A stretch of DNA of 64,000 nt from Symbiodinium natans (taxonomy: Eukaryota; Sar; Dinophyceae; Suessiales; Symbiodiniaceae): assembly GCA_905221605.1 (NCBI GenBank), contig CAJNDS010002186.1, positions 67,001-131,000 on the forward strand. Direction: 5' to 3'. Made by a program: the position numbers and the translations under genes. Below the pieces are notes generated by a model. It did no database searches and was not told the DNA's origin. It saw only the letters and a program-made list of their open reading frames with translations. This document shows, piece by piece, positions 1-10,410 of this stretch. Position 1 is the stretch's first letter. Every line of letters starts with the position of its first letter.

Positions 1-2050
1 TATATATATACATACACGGGTACATGCGATGCATGTACGCATGGATGTACCCATGGTGAGTTGTGTCTCGCTGGGGCCTTTCCAACCAGGCTGAAGGTGC
101 CCACATCTAGGTGCTCGATCGACATGAAGCTGAGCCTGATTTGAAGGCACAAAGCACGCCTTTCTGGGCTGTTCATGCGTGTGTGCAGCGCCTGCACCAA
201 CTACAACTTCAGGCCAGTCGAGGACAAAAACTTCGTCCTCAAATAGCAGCCAAGCTGCATGTCGCCAGCCACGAACAACGAAGTTGTGATGAAAAAGCGC
301 CACACCATATCCGGGCGCCATCTAGGTGAAATGCGAAGAACATGCACTTGATTTGTTGGCGACTGCTGCAGCAATCTGAAGAAAGACTGTCAATCACTAA
401 CTTTGGCAATGACATGCGTACAGTGGGTTCTACGAAAGGCAATTCCATCAAGTGCTGTCGAAAGCCCAGCCGCCACCATACATTTTGAGGCAAGAGCGCT
501 TTTCCGAGTTCGGTTTCTCAATCTTTTCCCGAACAATACGATGGCGGAAACGGAAGCTGTGCTTTTGGAATAGGGCGTCACGTCTTGGGTGGGATCAACA
601 AAGCACGATAACCACATCGCTTCGTTCGACACGCTGTATCTCCAAGATAGGAAGCCTGGGCTTTTATTAAGATCGATGAAGTCCAGGCGGCAGAAGCTCA
701 AGACTCTTGGAGCCTTGGGTCAGAGCCCAGCATAGGCCGACAAAGGCATCGATCGCCCAGGCGTTGAAGACCAGTGCTGGTACGAAGAAGGGGAAACTCC
801 CAGAATGGCCTCGCTTCACCTTAAGAGTGGAGAGGAGTATGCAGTGTTAGAGATGCGTGTGCTTGTATTTGAGTCGACTCTCCGTGGGCTCCGCACCCAA
901 TCAAAGAGGATGGGTCCCATGGTGCTCAAGACGACGAAGATGCAGCAGAGACATGCCTGAAGGACACCGACACAAAGGAACTCTCCCAGAAATGCTCCGA
1001 TCTGTGCAGCGCTGCGTGTGTCCTAGCCCAGCCTTCCGCACTAGCAGCCCTCCAAGCCCGCCAAAGCGGCTGTTGCGAGGGTGTCCAGGACTGCCTTTGC
1101 CTCGAGGCTCGGGAGATTTTGTCATATTTTGTCTCTTCCCACGTAGTTCCCAGGCAGTTCCCAGGCGGCAGTTCCCAAGTTTTCCAAAAAGTTCCACGGA
1201 AGCGCCTGGCTCTGCCTGCCTGGTGTGTGCTTGGAAGGGCCGCCGCGGCAGCAGCATGGACGAACATCCTTCTTCGGGCACGTGCTCGCGGCAACAAGCG
1301 CGGTGTGAAAAGAAGAGGGTTACTGCCATTGTTAGCCATCTAGAGACACGCTCCTGCGATCTATGCCTCCGCATTGCACAATCAGCTCAAGATCAGCTCA
1401 AGATCAATGCAAGGTCAGCTCCTTCAGCTTGCAACCGGCAAGCGCCCGGAGCAGTCCACGGGCTTCCCTGCAGGTCTTTTCTCGCAGGACTTTTCTACGC
1501 ACGCATTCACGCGCACGCATTCACGCACTTCAGGCGCGTTCACACACGACCACGATCACGCATACCGGCAGATCACGCGCCTGTCTTGCCAGGGAGGTGC
1601 TCGCCACAAAACACCTGAGCTCAGCCCAGCCCACAGAAGCAGAGATGGGTAAAAACACGAAACAGAGGTCACCGTGTACTTGGCAACTCCTGATGATCAA
1701 TGCAATCCGCTGCGATTCGAGAAAGGTCGTCAAGTCGCAGAACGAATTTGAAGAGGTGCAATTATGGGCCGCACATGGCAAAGACTCAATGTTCTCAATA
1801 ATCACGTCATGACACAAGGCCCAACGTGACGCCAAAGCCTGTCGCTTGCCACGCCGCTTCGTGCTCATCACACCGGCATGCCGGCACCCGGGCTAAGGCC
1901 AGGGGCTTCGTGCTGTCCAGTCCATGCTTTCAATTCGAGTTATCAAAATGTTGGAATGTCTTGCAGTGCAATGAGTTTTCGTTGCTGCCTTTTTTGGCTT
2001 GAAGTCGAACTTTATGTTGGACTTTTTCGACATTGAATACCTAGCTTCAA
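1..2050. other. No assignable gene; short local repeats
   Basis: I could not assign a gene here. Open frames exist on both strands at about 860-1620 and 900-1375, but they overlap in many frames and show no family motif. The stretch starts with a short TA/CA tract. It contains an 11-base unit repeated twice at 1381-1402 and a 14-base unit repeated at about 1499-1526 (core acgcattcac). Confidence 0.5.
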
Positions 2051-5000
2051 GTGGCTGAGCTTTGAGGCTGTACTGTTACAGCATCTTCGTCCCTCCAATA
2101 ACGAGCCAGCCGGATAAAGAGCATTCAGAACAACCAGGCTGATAGGGGAGAATGGGTGTGCACGTGTGGCAACCTTTTGACTCAACGAGCCAGTTGGACC
2201 AGTCCATTTTCATGGCGGTGATGGCGGTGGTGATCCAAGCTGTCTGGTCCTCCCCTGAGTGCACTTCATGTGGGATACAGTGCCCTTGCTGCTTCGCCAA
2301 AACAAGCAGCCTGGAAGCCCCCCACTCATCGCCACCTGAATTGAGGGGTGTCGACTCTCTTGCCATGCGGCCACTTTTGTTGCGAACGATCTCAGGATGC
2401 GTGCACGAAGCAGTCCTTGCCACTGAGCAGCCGGAAACCTGAACAAAAAGTCTGCGGACAAAAGTGTCCAAGCAACGACTGCGTAGATCTGCATAGGTCG
2501 CGGGACCCTCCAAGCGCTCGGCGCTAAAGTTTTGGACAAGAGCTCGTAAAGGCATGCCTCAGCGAACTGCACTGACATCCGAACCACGAGACCCGATGCG
2601 AGGCGATGTCGATCGGTGGCATCGGCGTCTCGAGGCTTGAAAGCCATCATCAGACGTCATCAGACCGGAATCAGTTCGGGAAGTGTTGTGCAAGCGTAGT
2701 CGTCTCGGGCACGGCTTTCGGCTTGCCTTGCGGAACATCCCACATGGGTGCATCGCGTGATGAAGCGTGAGGGGCTACAGGATCCACAGGGTCCTGTGTG
2801 ACTTGGCGTCCTGTCGACTGTCGATCCTGTCGGCTCCTTGCGCGTGCCCAATGTTTCCCAGCCTGCATTCATTGTTCCTGTCGTACATTATTTGAAGGCA
2901 TCACACTGTGTGAGCTGCCAAGACACGAAATCCAACTCATCGAAGCCGGAGCTAGAAAGCTTGCATGTTTGACATCTGGTGATACCGGTCATTTGGTTGT
3001 GGACATTGATGAGGCCTGTAGTTGGCGCAACATCATGCTTGATGCGCTCGCTGGTCCAGAAGCCGATGCGAAATGCTTTTATCTATCTGCACAAGACCTC
3101 AACGAATCTGATGGTGGGCAACGTATTTCTCATGCTGAGGAAGGAGCGACAGCAGAGGTCTTATCGTCCGGCGTGGGCGGGTCCATGTAGTGCTGCAAAG
3201 ACAAAAAATGAGCCGTAGACGGCACAAGAATATGGAACACAACAATCAAATATGATCCTTTTTTGCACTGTGTGCCTCGCGCAGGGAAGGCTCAGAAACG
3301 ATGACCTGACAAGCATCACGGCGAGAAATTGTTTGCCACGAACTTCCAAAAGGCCGCCGACAACAGCGCACCTCTATTGAATGCTCTAGGGCACGACTCT
3401 GCAGGAACATCTCCTGTCTACATTCGGAAAAAAAAGGACTTTTGCAATGCTCTCCGCAATGCTGATCGCTCACCGCTGTCTGAGTGGACTATCAAAAGCG
3501 TCCTTGAAGCCCAGCTCATGTTCGCCGGATACTACCTCGGTATATGCATCTGTATGACACCCGACACTCTATAGAAGTGCAACTTGAAACCCTGTCTTCT
3601 GAGGTGCGAGCACGTGGTCCCTCCTTGTTGCTGGCTGCAATGATGCTCTGGACCCATGACTCGGCAGGCACTTAGTGAGCTGAGTAGCTGAGTGAACTCC
3701 CGTCCAGTCAGAACCTCACAACATTTGATACCGATTGATACCCCCCCCAGTCCACAGCCTTGTGCATCTCAACAATTCCCACCACAGTACCTCGACGACA
3801 TCGAACTGAAATGCCAGACGATGCGCCGCACCAAGCGCATTCTTACTTCAGCGAGCGCACGGGTAGACTTGGCTCGGTTTTCGAGCTGTGCCTCAAACTC
3901 GATGGCATTTGCAGGTCGACCTCGCAATGCTGAGGACTATTATACACCTGCGCAGACGCAAAAAATCGAAACACGCCAAAGGCTTGGAAAGTTGAAGCTG
4001 CAAAGTGGCCAATCTTTTCGCGGGCCCGCTTTACACCTTCAGCGGCAGAAGCAACGACCACACTTGTCCTTTCCTTGCAGGGACAGGCTTGGATTTGGAA
4101 AGCATTGAAATTGGTGCCCACACCCCAGCTGATTGTCAGTGGTTTCAGGCTTTAGCGGTAAGAATATGGCGAACAAGACTGATATCAAGGAACCATGCCG
4201 ATTGTGTCACTTGCATCATGCGATCATCTGAATAATTGTTGCCACTAAGGGGGCTCCGCCTATGCTGCACAGAGAGAGCAAATGGCCCGATATCCTCGTA
4301 ATCGTCCAGAGGTTTGGATGTTCTGTTGGTATCGAAGCTTTCACTTCTCCATTTGCTGTCATTTGGGCACGCTGCGTCTAATGGAGGGAGAGAGACCAAA
4401 ACAGAATCCGTACTCCATGCTCTTGCACGGCAGTTCACATCCTCGGTGCACATGGTGCGCTCGTCTCAATCGTGCCATGGCATGGGGGCCGTGTGTTGTC
4501 TCTCGAGCCTGTCTGGGACCTCCTCTGCAGTGTCTCCCTGCCCTTCAATCCCGCTTCTGTGCAACAGTCTGGGGGATTAAGCCTTGCCTGCCTTGATCAG
4601 CATAAAATGAAAGTCAATGAGACGAGACTTATACTGTACGCACACAAGTTGTCACATGTTCCTTGGCTCATGCAACCCAAAAGCATCCTCCGCCCTCTGA
4701 CCTTGTGTCGCAGTCGAATGCCTGATTTCAACTGCCGGCCCTTTTGCTGCACCACGCCCTGTTTGCTCGGAGATTCTTGAGTGAGGCCGGAAACCGAGGC
4801 TCCTTGCTGGCTCGCAATCAATCCTTCCATCCTTCATAAGCTATCTCACGCCGAAACTTCGCCTCGCTGGGCCTCCGGGAACAGACCAGGATCTGGTCTC
4901 CTTCCCCCTCGGACATAACCCCCTAAAGGCTTCCGCTCCCAGGACCCTCTTTACGACTGTGTTGGGACCCCTCCCTGCAACTCATGAGACACTTGGGAGA

Positions 5001-5922
5001 GCCCGCAACTTCCCTTCTGGTAAAACGCAAGCCTCCCTTTTATACGTCCCCTGGCCAGTGTGCTGCTGGTGGCAAAATTAAAATTTCGGGCTTAGTGGTC
5101 GCTCTCCATATCTGCAACCCAACCTCGTGGACTGGCAACACCGAATGTGCGCCGCTTGTGCCGTCGACATGCGTGTCCGGTGGATTGGGCGGGCTGGCTG
5201 CCGAGGCGGCACGCGCGAGCGTTTACAATTCAAGTCCACAGATTTGCAGCGCTTGACTTGCAAGCAACTTTGCACATTTCAGCAAATCACAGCACCACAG
5301 ACATCGCGAAACTACTCAAGCCAGGTGCCTGAAGTCGTTGGAATCTTTCACTGTGCTTTATTGCCTGGCATGGTCACAGAAGCTTTGCAGCCTGTGTCAC
5401 CCTCAATCCAAAACCCTCCTGGACTCCTGTACCAACGGCAACCTCTGCAATGCATCGGGTGCCTCAGCCTTCTCGCCAACTTTACTCACTGCTGTTTTCA
5501 GCCAGGACATCGCTGCGAGAGGAAGTCTTCGGTAATTTTGATCGACTGGCCAATACCGGGTATGTACCATTTTGGGATTCTGGGCTGAGCTGTTGTAAAA
5601 ACAAGCGCTATGCTGCGCCATGCATGGCTTACAGGTTGTGACAGCTTCTGCGAGACATCGCTATTCATCGTAATCATGCTTGCATCATTCAGATAACGTT
5701 AGTCCTCAGAGTCTTCAGTGTGTGGCCGTTAGCACCACGCCCATGGCCTGCTTGTGCTTACAAAACTGCTTTAAACTGATTTAACTGTTCTGTAGTTCCA
5801 GCTGCTGAGGAACCATCAAATTAAGTGCTCTGAAGCGTTCTGACGTACCTGAGACAGAGACAAGACGTGCAGCGTTAAGTGCCGCGGGCTGCAATGGGCT
5901 GCACAAGGAGATGGGAGGAGAC
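2051..5922. other. Unassigned; probably holds the 3' part of the kinase gene
   Basis: The kinase gene is transcribed toward this stretch and its catalytic loop and C-lobe should lie here, but no convincing HRD or DFG exon was found. A weak candidate on the minus strand near 5495-5525 would read DVLAEN after an AG acceptor, with leucine where active kinases have lysine. Plus-strand frames at 2890-3190 and 3329-3574 look partly coding but change frame and match nothing I recognise. Confidence 0.4.
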
Positions 5923-7331
5923 CTCGCAGACGAGTTGTGCGTAGCGGGGCGTCTCGATGACCTCAAAGGCCTAACAGCACCAGTCCATTCTGTATTTCGA
6001 CTGCAAAACCGAGTCCTCATCGCCAACCTGCCTCCACAATCCGAGGGTGTCGCACCCTCGATAGTACTTTCATCTGCAGGCACACATCAGATGAAGAGTC
6101 GGAGTCGACATGTGGCGAGATCGCGGTTGGTCAGACTGTCCACAATGGAGCCTCTCGGTGGGCCTGGCGTTTGTCGCGCTGCCCTTGGTCGAAGACCTGC
6201 CCGCATGACGGATGGATTCTGACGGATTGGGATGGATGTTCTGCGGCCCTGTCTTCAGAGAATCCAGGCCTTCACAGCCACTCGTTGGTCATTGTCGCTA
6301 CGTATTGCCTTCACAAAGCAGAGATGCGCATTCGACAGCTGGCCAGTGGCAGTACAACCCAGCGACCCAAATCTCCTGTGTGCTCAGCCGTTTGCCCTCA
6401 AAGCGTGTCCAACTGGTCAACACATAATCGGGTCCGGCATTTTGAGATTCCAGTCCAGTAATCGGTGCGCATGCAGTATGGCATGTTGTCGTGTTCAGTA
6501 CACCCTTTTCCCTGCAACGGCATTCTTTTTATGTGGGTCAAGCTTTCTGAATTGAAAGGTTCGAAGAAACCCAACGGACGTTCCGGGAAGCTCAGGCAAC
6601 CATTAGCAGGAGAGAAAAGATTAGAATCCCGAAGGCAATGTTGCACCATGTTGCACCAGTTTGTGAGGCCAGCAGCAGCCCTCTTAGCGACACTAAATGT
6701 GATCGGGGTGTAAAGGGTGACTGAGAGAAGTCCAACAAGTGACACGAGAGATGAAGCGGATGGCAGAAGGAATAGAAGCAGATCTTGGAAGCAAAGGCCA
6801 AAGGCCGTATTCTGGAAGACTATTGAAACAAGCCCATTATAGTTAGGAGCGCCCTTTTGGGCAAACAGCCTTGCAAAGGAAGCCTTGGCTTAAAAAGACA
6901 CTTCTTATTTCCAGGAAGAGGGAGATTCAATCTTTGCACAATTGGGGGCCTAGCCGTTAACACACACACACACACACACACCAAGGTGGTGAACGTATAG
7001 GAAATTCGCACCTCCCATACACTTGCGGAGGCACCGCGGCCCAGGAATTTGGCCACAGAGTACCTCGCACATCCAGCACCAGCCGACACATGACGCACAC
7101 ACACACACACAACACACACACACACACAAAACACACACACACACACACACAACACAACACACACACACACACACACACGCCTCAAGGAATAACATTCAGC
7201 AAAACAACATCGCCATGACAGTCTCTCTTGGATGTCTCACGAGCCGCAGAAGATTTTGCTGCTCAAGCTCTTGAATGGCGTGGGCTGCTGATCGATGATG
7301 GACCTTGGCTCTTTTTGGCGTGGCCTTCTTG
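5923..7331 (-). CDS. Ser/Thr protein kinase, N-lobe exons (partial, spliced)
   Basis: Phosphotransferase of the eukaryotic protein kinase superfamily. Minus-strand exons in order are 7331-7241 (predicted helical, AIQELEQQNLLRL), 7063-7012 (YSVAKFLGRGASASVWE, the glycine-rich loop), 6308-6270 (AIRSDNDQRVAVK, beta-3 with the VAVK catalytic lysine), 6196-6152 (VFDQGQRDKRQAHRE, helix C with its glutamate), 6073-6032 (MKVLSRVRHPRIVE, the usual HPxIV) and 5970-5923 (AFEVIETPRYAQLVCE, ending at the hinge). The last five join in phase 0 and give a normal kinase N-lobe. The junction between the first two was not resolved in phase. Introns at 6197-6269, 6074-6151 and 5971-6031 must use GC donors; the 6309-7011 intron uses GT and carries CA repeats. 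The catalytic loop and DFG were not located, so activity cannot be judged. Subfamily unknown, possibly CAMK/AMPK-like. Confidence 0.86.
5971..6269 (-). other. Three consecutive GC-AG introns in the kinase gene
   Basis: Introns 6269-6197, 6151-6074 and 6031-5971 (73, 78 and 61 bases) each follow AAG or GAG, begin with GC and end with AG. Reading across them keeps the kinase N-lobe in frame. In the third, using the nearby GT (GCAG/GTTGG) instead of GC would break the frame at the conserved HPxIV...VIETP junction. GC donors are an established dinoflagellate feature. Confidence 0.8.
6961..6982. repeat. (CA)n microsatellite
   Basis: About eleven CA units inside the large intron of the kinase gene. 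Confidence 0.97.
7096..7178. repeat. (CA)n microsatellite, interrupted
   Basis: About 80 bases of CA repeat with a few AACA interruptions, between the first two recognised kinase exons. The Cys/Val runs it creates in translated frames are artefacts. Confidence 0.97.
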
Positions 7332-7879
7332 CTGTGATGTGATTTCACATGATTTTTGCACAAGCCCGCAGCATACTCATGCTCCCTGTGCTCGCACGCC
7401 GTCCCACAGCTGCAGCCGCAGCAGTGAGGATCTGCCCAGTGCTGCGTCGCGCTGCTGTGTGCCTCCCATTGCACGGCAATGCACAGGTGGTTCGTAGGCC
7501 CATAAGAGCAGGCCCAAAGTCCGCTCCTGGGGCTTGCCGCGCCCTGACCTGGCAGTGCTTGGCCTCAGGAAAAAGTCGAATGTGTGTTATGAAGATTTTT
7601 GAAGGCACTTGCCAGTAATTGCTGTTTCGCTGAGGGCATCATACGTCATACGGCAAATCAAGGATCAAGAACGAGTCTGAACGAAACGCTCGGCTGCTCA
7701 CCTGGGTTGGCACCCTTTCCAGGTCCTGGTCTCTCTGCCTTCATTAACAATCAGGACAGTGATCGGTTTAAACAGAGCTGTGTGACTTTGTTGACAGGCA
7801 AACTCAAACTGGCACGGTACCGTCGGCGTGCCTCTGCCAAAGCGGGATCTGCTTCCTGACGCTGCACTGTCTGTTTTTA

Positions 7880-8489
7880 TTTTGCAGGGACAGTGCAACA
7901 TGCTGCTGTTCGCCTCCCGCCGCTCCGGCACAAAGCCTCCCTCTTGACGCCGGCGGGGATCAGCGCTGCGTGCCCGAAGGGGTGCTGGCGGTCTCGCAGG
8001 ACGTCGGGCGCTCTGTGCACGTGCCAGACGTGGCCGTAATGGGGAGGTGCACCCAGTGCGAGGCACGGCCTCGCCTGGCACCACTCGAGCATCGCGGGCT
8101 TCGTTGCGAAAGTTGTACCCGTTGGGAGGTTCTCGAGATGCTCGAGGTTCTCGAAGTTCTCGCGGTTCCCGCACGTGAGGCTCCTTTAGCACCTCCTTGG
8201 GAGCCTCAGGTGGTGCACCCCAAGCCTGTCGCACGGGGGGCGTGGGCTGCCCAGGCACTGTTCGGCAGCCGATAGCGCTGTGCCGCCGTAGCCGAAACTT
8301 CTCCCCAGGCGGGTGCGCATGAGCAGCTTGCGCCGGGTGGTGGCTTGTCGCAGCTGCCACAGCTGCTGCAAGTCGAGCCGCTGCCGCAAGACCACGCTCC
8401 TCTGCGGATTCCCGATATCTCTGCTGCGGACTAGGCTTGCCTCTGTCCTCCACAGACCTCCGCCTCATGTCCTCCTGTCGCCGCATGAC
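7880..8489 (-). CDS. Arg/Pro/Ala-rich exon, possible N-terminus of the kinase
   Basis: A long uninterrupted minus-strand frame spans 8633-7698. The protein-like part starts near an internal Met (MRRQEDMRRRSVEDRGKP) at about 8489 and runs to about 7880. It is rich in Arg, Ala, Pro and Glu, with an Ala-rich helix (AAARLAAAVAAA) and a short REP/REL repeat (REPHVREPRELREPRASREP) produced by a roughly 10-base DNA repeat at about 8125-8175. It lies just upstream of the kinase exons on the same strand, so it may encode a disordered N-terminal extension. No domain is recognised and the splice to the next exon was not resolved. It could be a separate gene. Confidence 0.5.
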
Positions 8490-9029
8490 CAGCACGAGCA
8501 GCACCACTATGTGGTCCCTCCATGAATCCTTCCTACGGTTGCATGTGCCTTTGAGCTGAGTCGCAGTCAAGCAAAGAGAAAGTTCCGTCCAAAACGCCGT
8601 CTGTAGTGTACACATGATACATGTTTTTGACACGACATGGTGGGCAGCTGTAGCAGAAGTGCTCGATGTGCATTTTTTCTCCGAAAAGGCCGTCTTCTAC
8701 ATCTGGCGGGCTCTGCTACGCAAGTCGTTGCCGTCGATTCCTTTGCTGGTGGCCGAGTGTGCCAGAATCTGCAAAGAATCCAAAAAAAAACATGAAAAGC
8801 AACTCAGTTCCCGCCAACCTGCGGCTTGCTAACGTTAACACCTTTGGCCAGCGCGGGTCTCTGCTGGCTTTTCAACTACCAGTGGACATTGAAAAGGACA
8901 CGCTTCCACTCCACATGCCTGTGTCTCTGAAATCAATCCCACACTTCTCACAGCACAAGCCCTATCTAAACAAAAATTGGTTTTGGCTTTGGTTTTTGGA
9001 ACTCGAGCTTTGTAGAGAGGGCTAGCAAA

Positions 9030-10152
9030 ACAACAAACACTCCGAGAACATGTGTATATAGATACATGCATTCTATGTATATGTACATGTATACGTATAT
9101 GCACCCGCACACATGCATGTATCATGTGATATAACCTCTATATATATATATGCATATATACATATATATATATATATATATTCATATTCATATATTTACT
9201 TTTCTTTGAGATATATACATGTCAGGCACGGGCAATGAATTTAATACTGAAGCAGCGGATTCATTTTTCTAGTTTGTTTTTTGCCTGATTTGTGGTGTTA
9301 GACATAAGCTCATAGTTACCAATTAGCAACTCAATAATGAATACTGGCGCAAAATAGCGATTTGCATCGAATCATCCGGCCATCACCGTTAAGGTCAGCG
9401 CAACCATCTTCTTCCCCCCCCTCTCCACAAGGCATTATGTGAAAACATTACACACAACCTTTAGAAATACACAAAAAACAACATGTCTAATAATTCTACA
9501 CGGTACAGACTACGTGACGGTATGTATATTGCCATATATTGCCTAAGAATGCTCTTGAAGACAAAATGTACGATACCTTTGCATATATGCCTATTTAGCT
9601 ATTTCTATGTTTGTGTGAAAAACAATATACACGAATTCGAATAACAGTTTGTTGCACCACTTCTCGCCAATAATTCAACAATGCTTGTATGACGGGGTTA
9701 GAAAGGACTGATAGGTTTTTCAAGAGGAAGTACTTAACGTACACATATGCGCAGGCAAAACCACCATAAATATTGTGATGCACATGCAGTAGAAACAAGA
9801 AGCATCTAAAGCACATTAAATAGGTTTGGCTTTGCATACTATAAATACTGTGTACATCCATACGTAATACTTAGCAGTCATGAAGCATATGAAATACAAA
9901 TACTATGTGTACATGCTGAACATCAAGTTATGCACGCTATAAAGAATCACTCAGGTCTCATACTCACATGCCATTCACAAGATACATAATACATGTCGCC
10001 ATATCGCAAACGAAACACGAACACTGCACAAAAATATATAAAGTACATAAGCACATATATTACATGTAAGACATAGTGCATATAAGGAATGCACAATATG
10101 TAAAGATCATGCATATACTGCCTGCAATACACGAGGAATATGCAGTACGCAT

Positions 10153-10186
<34 letters not shown>

Positions 10187-10410
10187 CCATTCCAAACTAC
10201 ATGCATTTCTAACAACATGAATATAAACAATTCTGAAATACATGAACATAACACATATATATATATATATATAATATGTACATATGTATATATGTGCAAT
10301 TTATATGCATGTACACACATGTGTATATATATATACATATATATATATATACATATTTACTTGTGTAAGGTTGATAATGCCTCTCTCCGGCTTTTCAAAC
10401 CATAGCAACA
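9030..10410. other. AT-rich, ORF-poor block with simple repeats
   Basis: Base composition shifts visibly to A+T compared with both sides, and reading frames become short. It holds TA runs at about 9138-9182, 10255-10276 and 10327-10353 and a GA run at 10152-10186. No genes or RNA motifs were recognised. Confidence 0.7.
10152..10186. repeat. (GA)n microsatellite
   Basis: Uninterrupted AG repeat followed by ACAGAGAG, inside the AT-rich block. Confidence 0.95.

Noticed and set aside
2076-2650. Two overlapping minus-strand ORFs (MPLRALVQNFSAERLEGPAT...; MMAFKPRDADATDRHRLASG...)
   Set aside because: Both frames look partly coding and conflict; no motif, splice context or neighbour supports either.
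2798-3574. Plus-strand ORFs near 3 kb
   Set aside because: Coding character shifts among frames, with no recognisable family; cannot be distinguished from chance.
6650-6720. Minus-strand VAKRAAAGLTNWCNM resembling the dynein stalk base
   Set aside because: It lies inside the kinase intron at 6309-7011 and has no dynein neighbours; chance similarity is more likely.
6957-7185. Long Cys/Val frames
   Set aside because: Produced by translating the CA/TG microsatellites.
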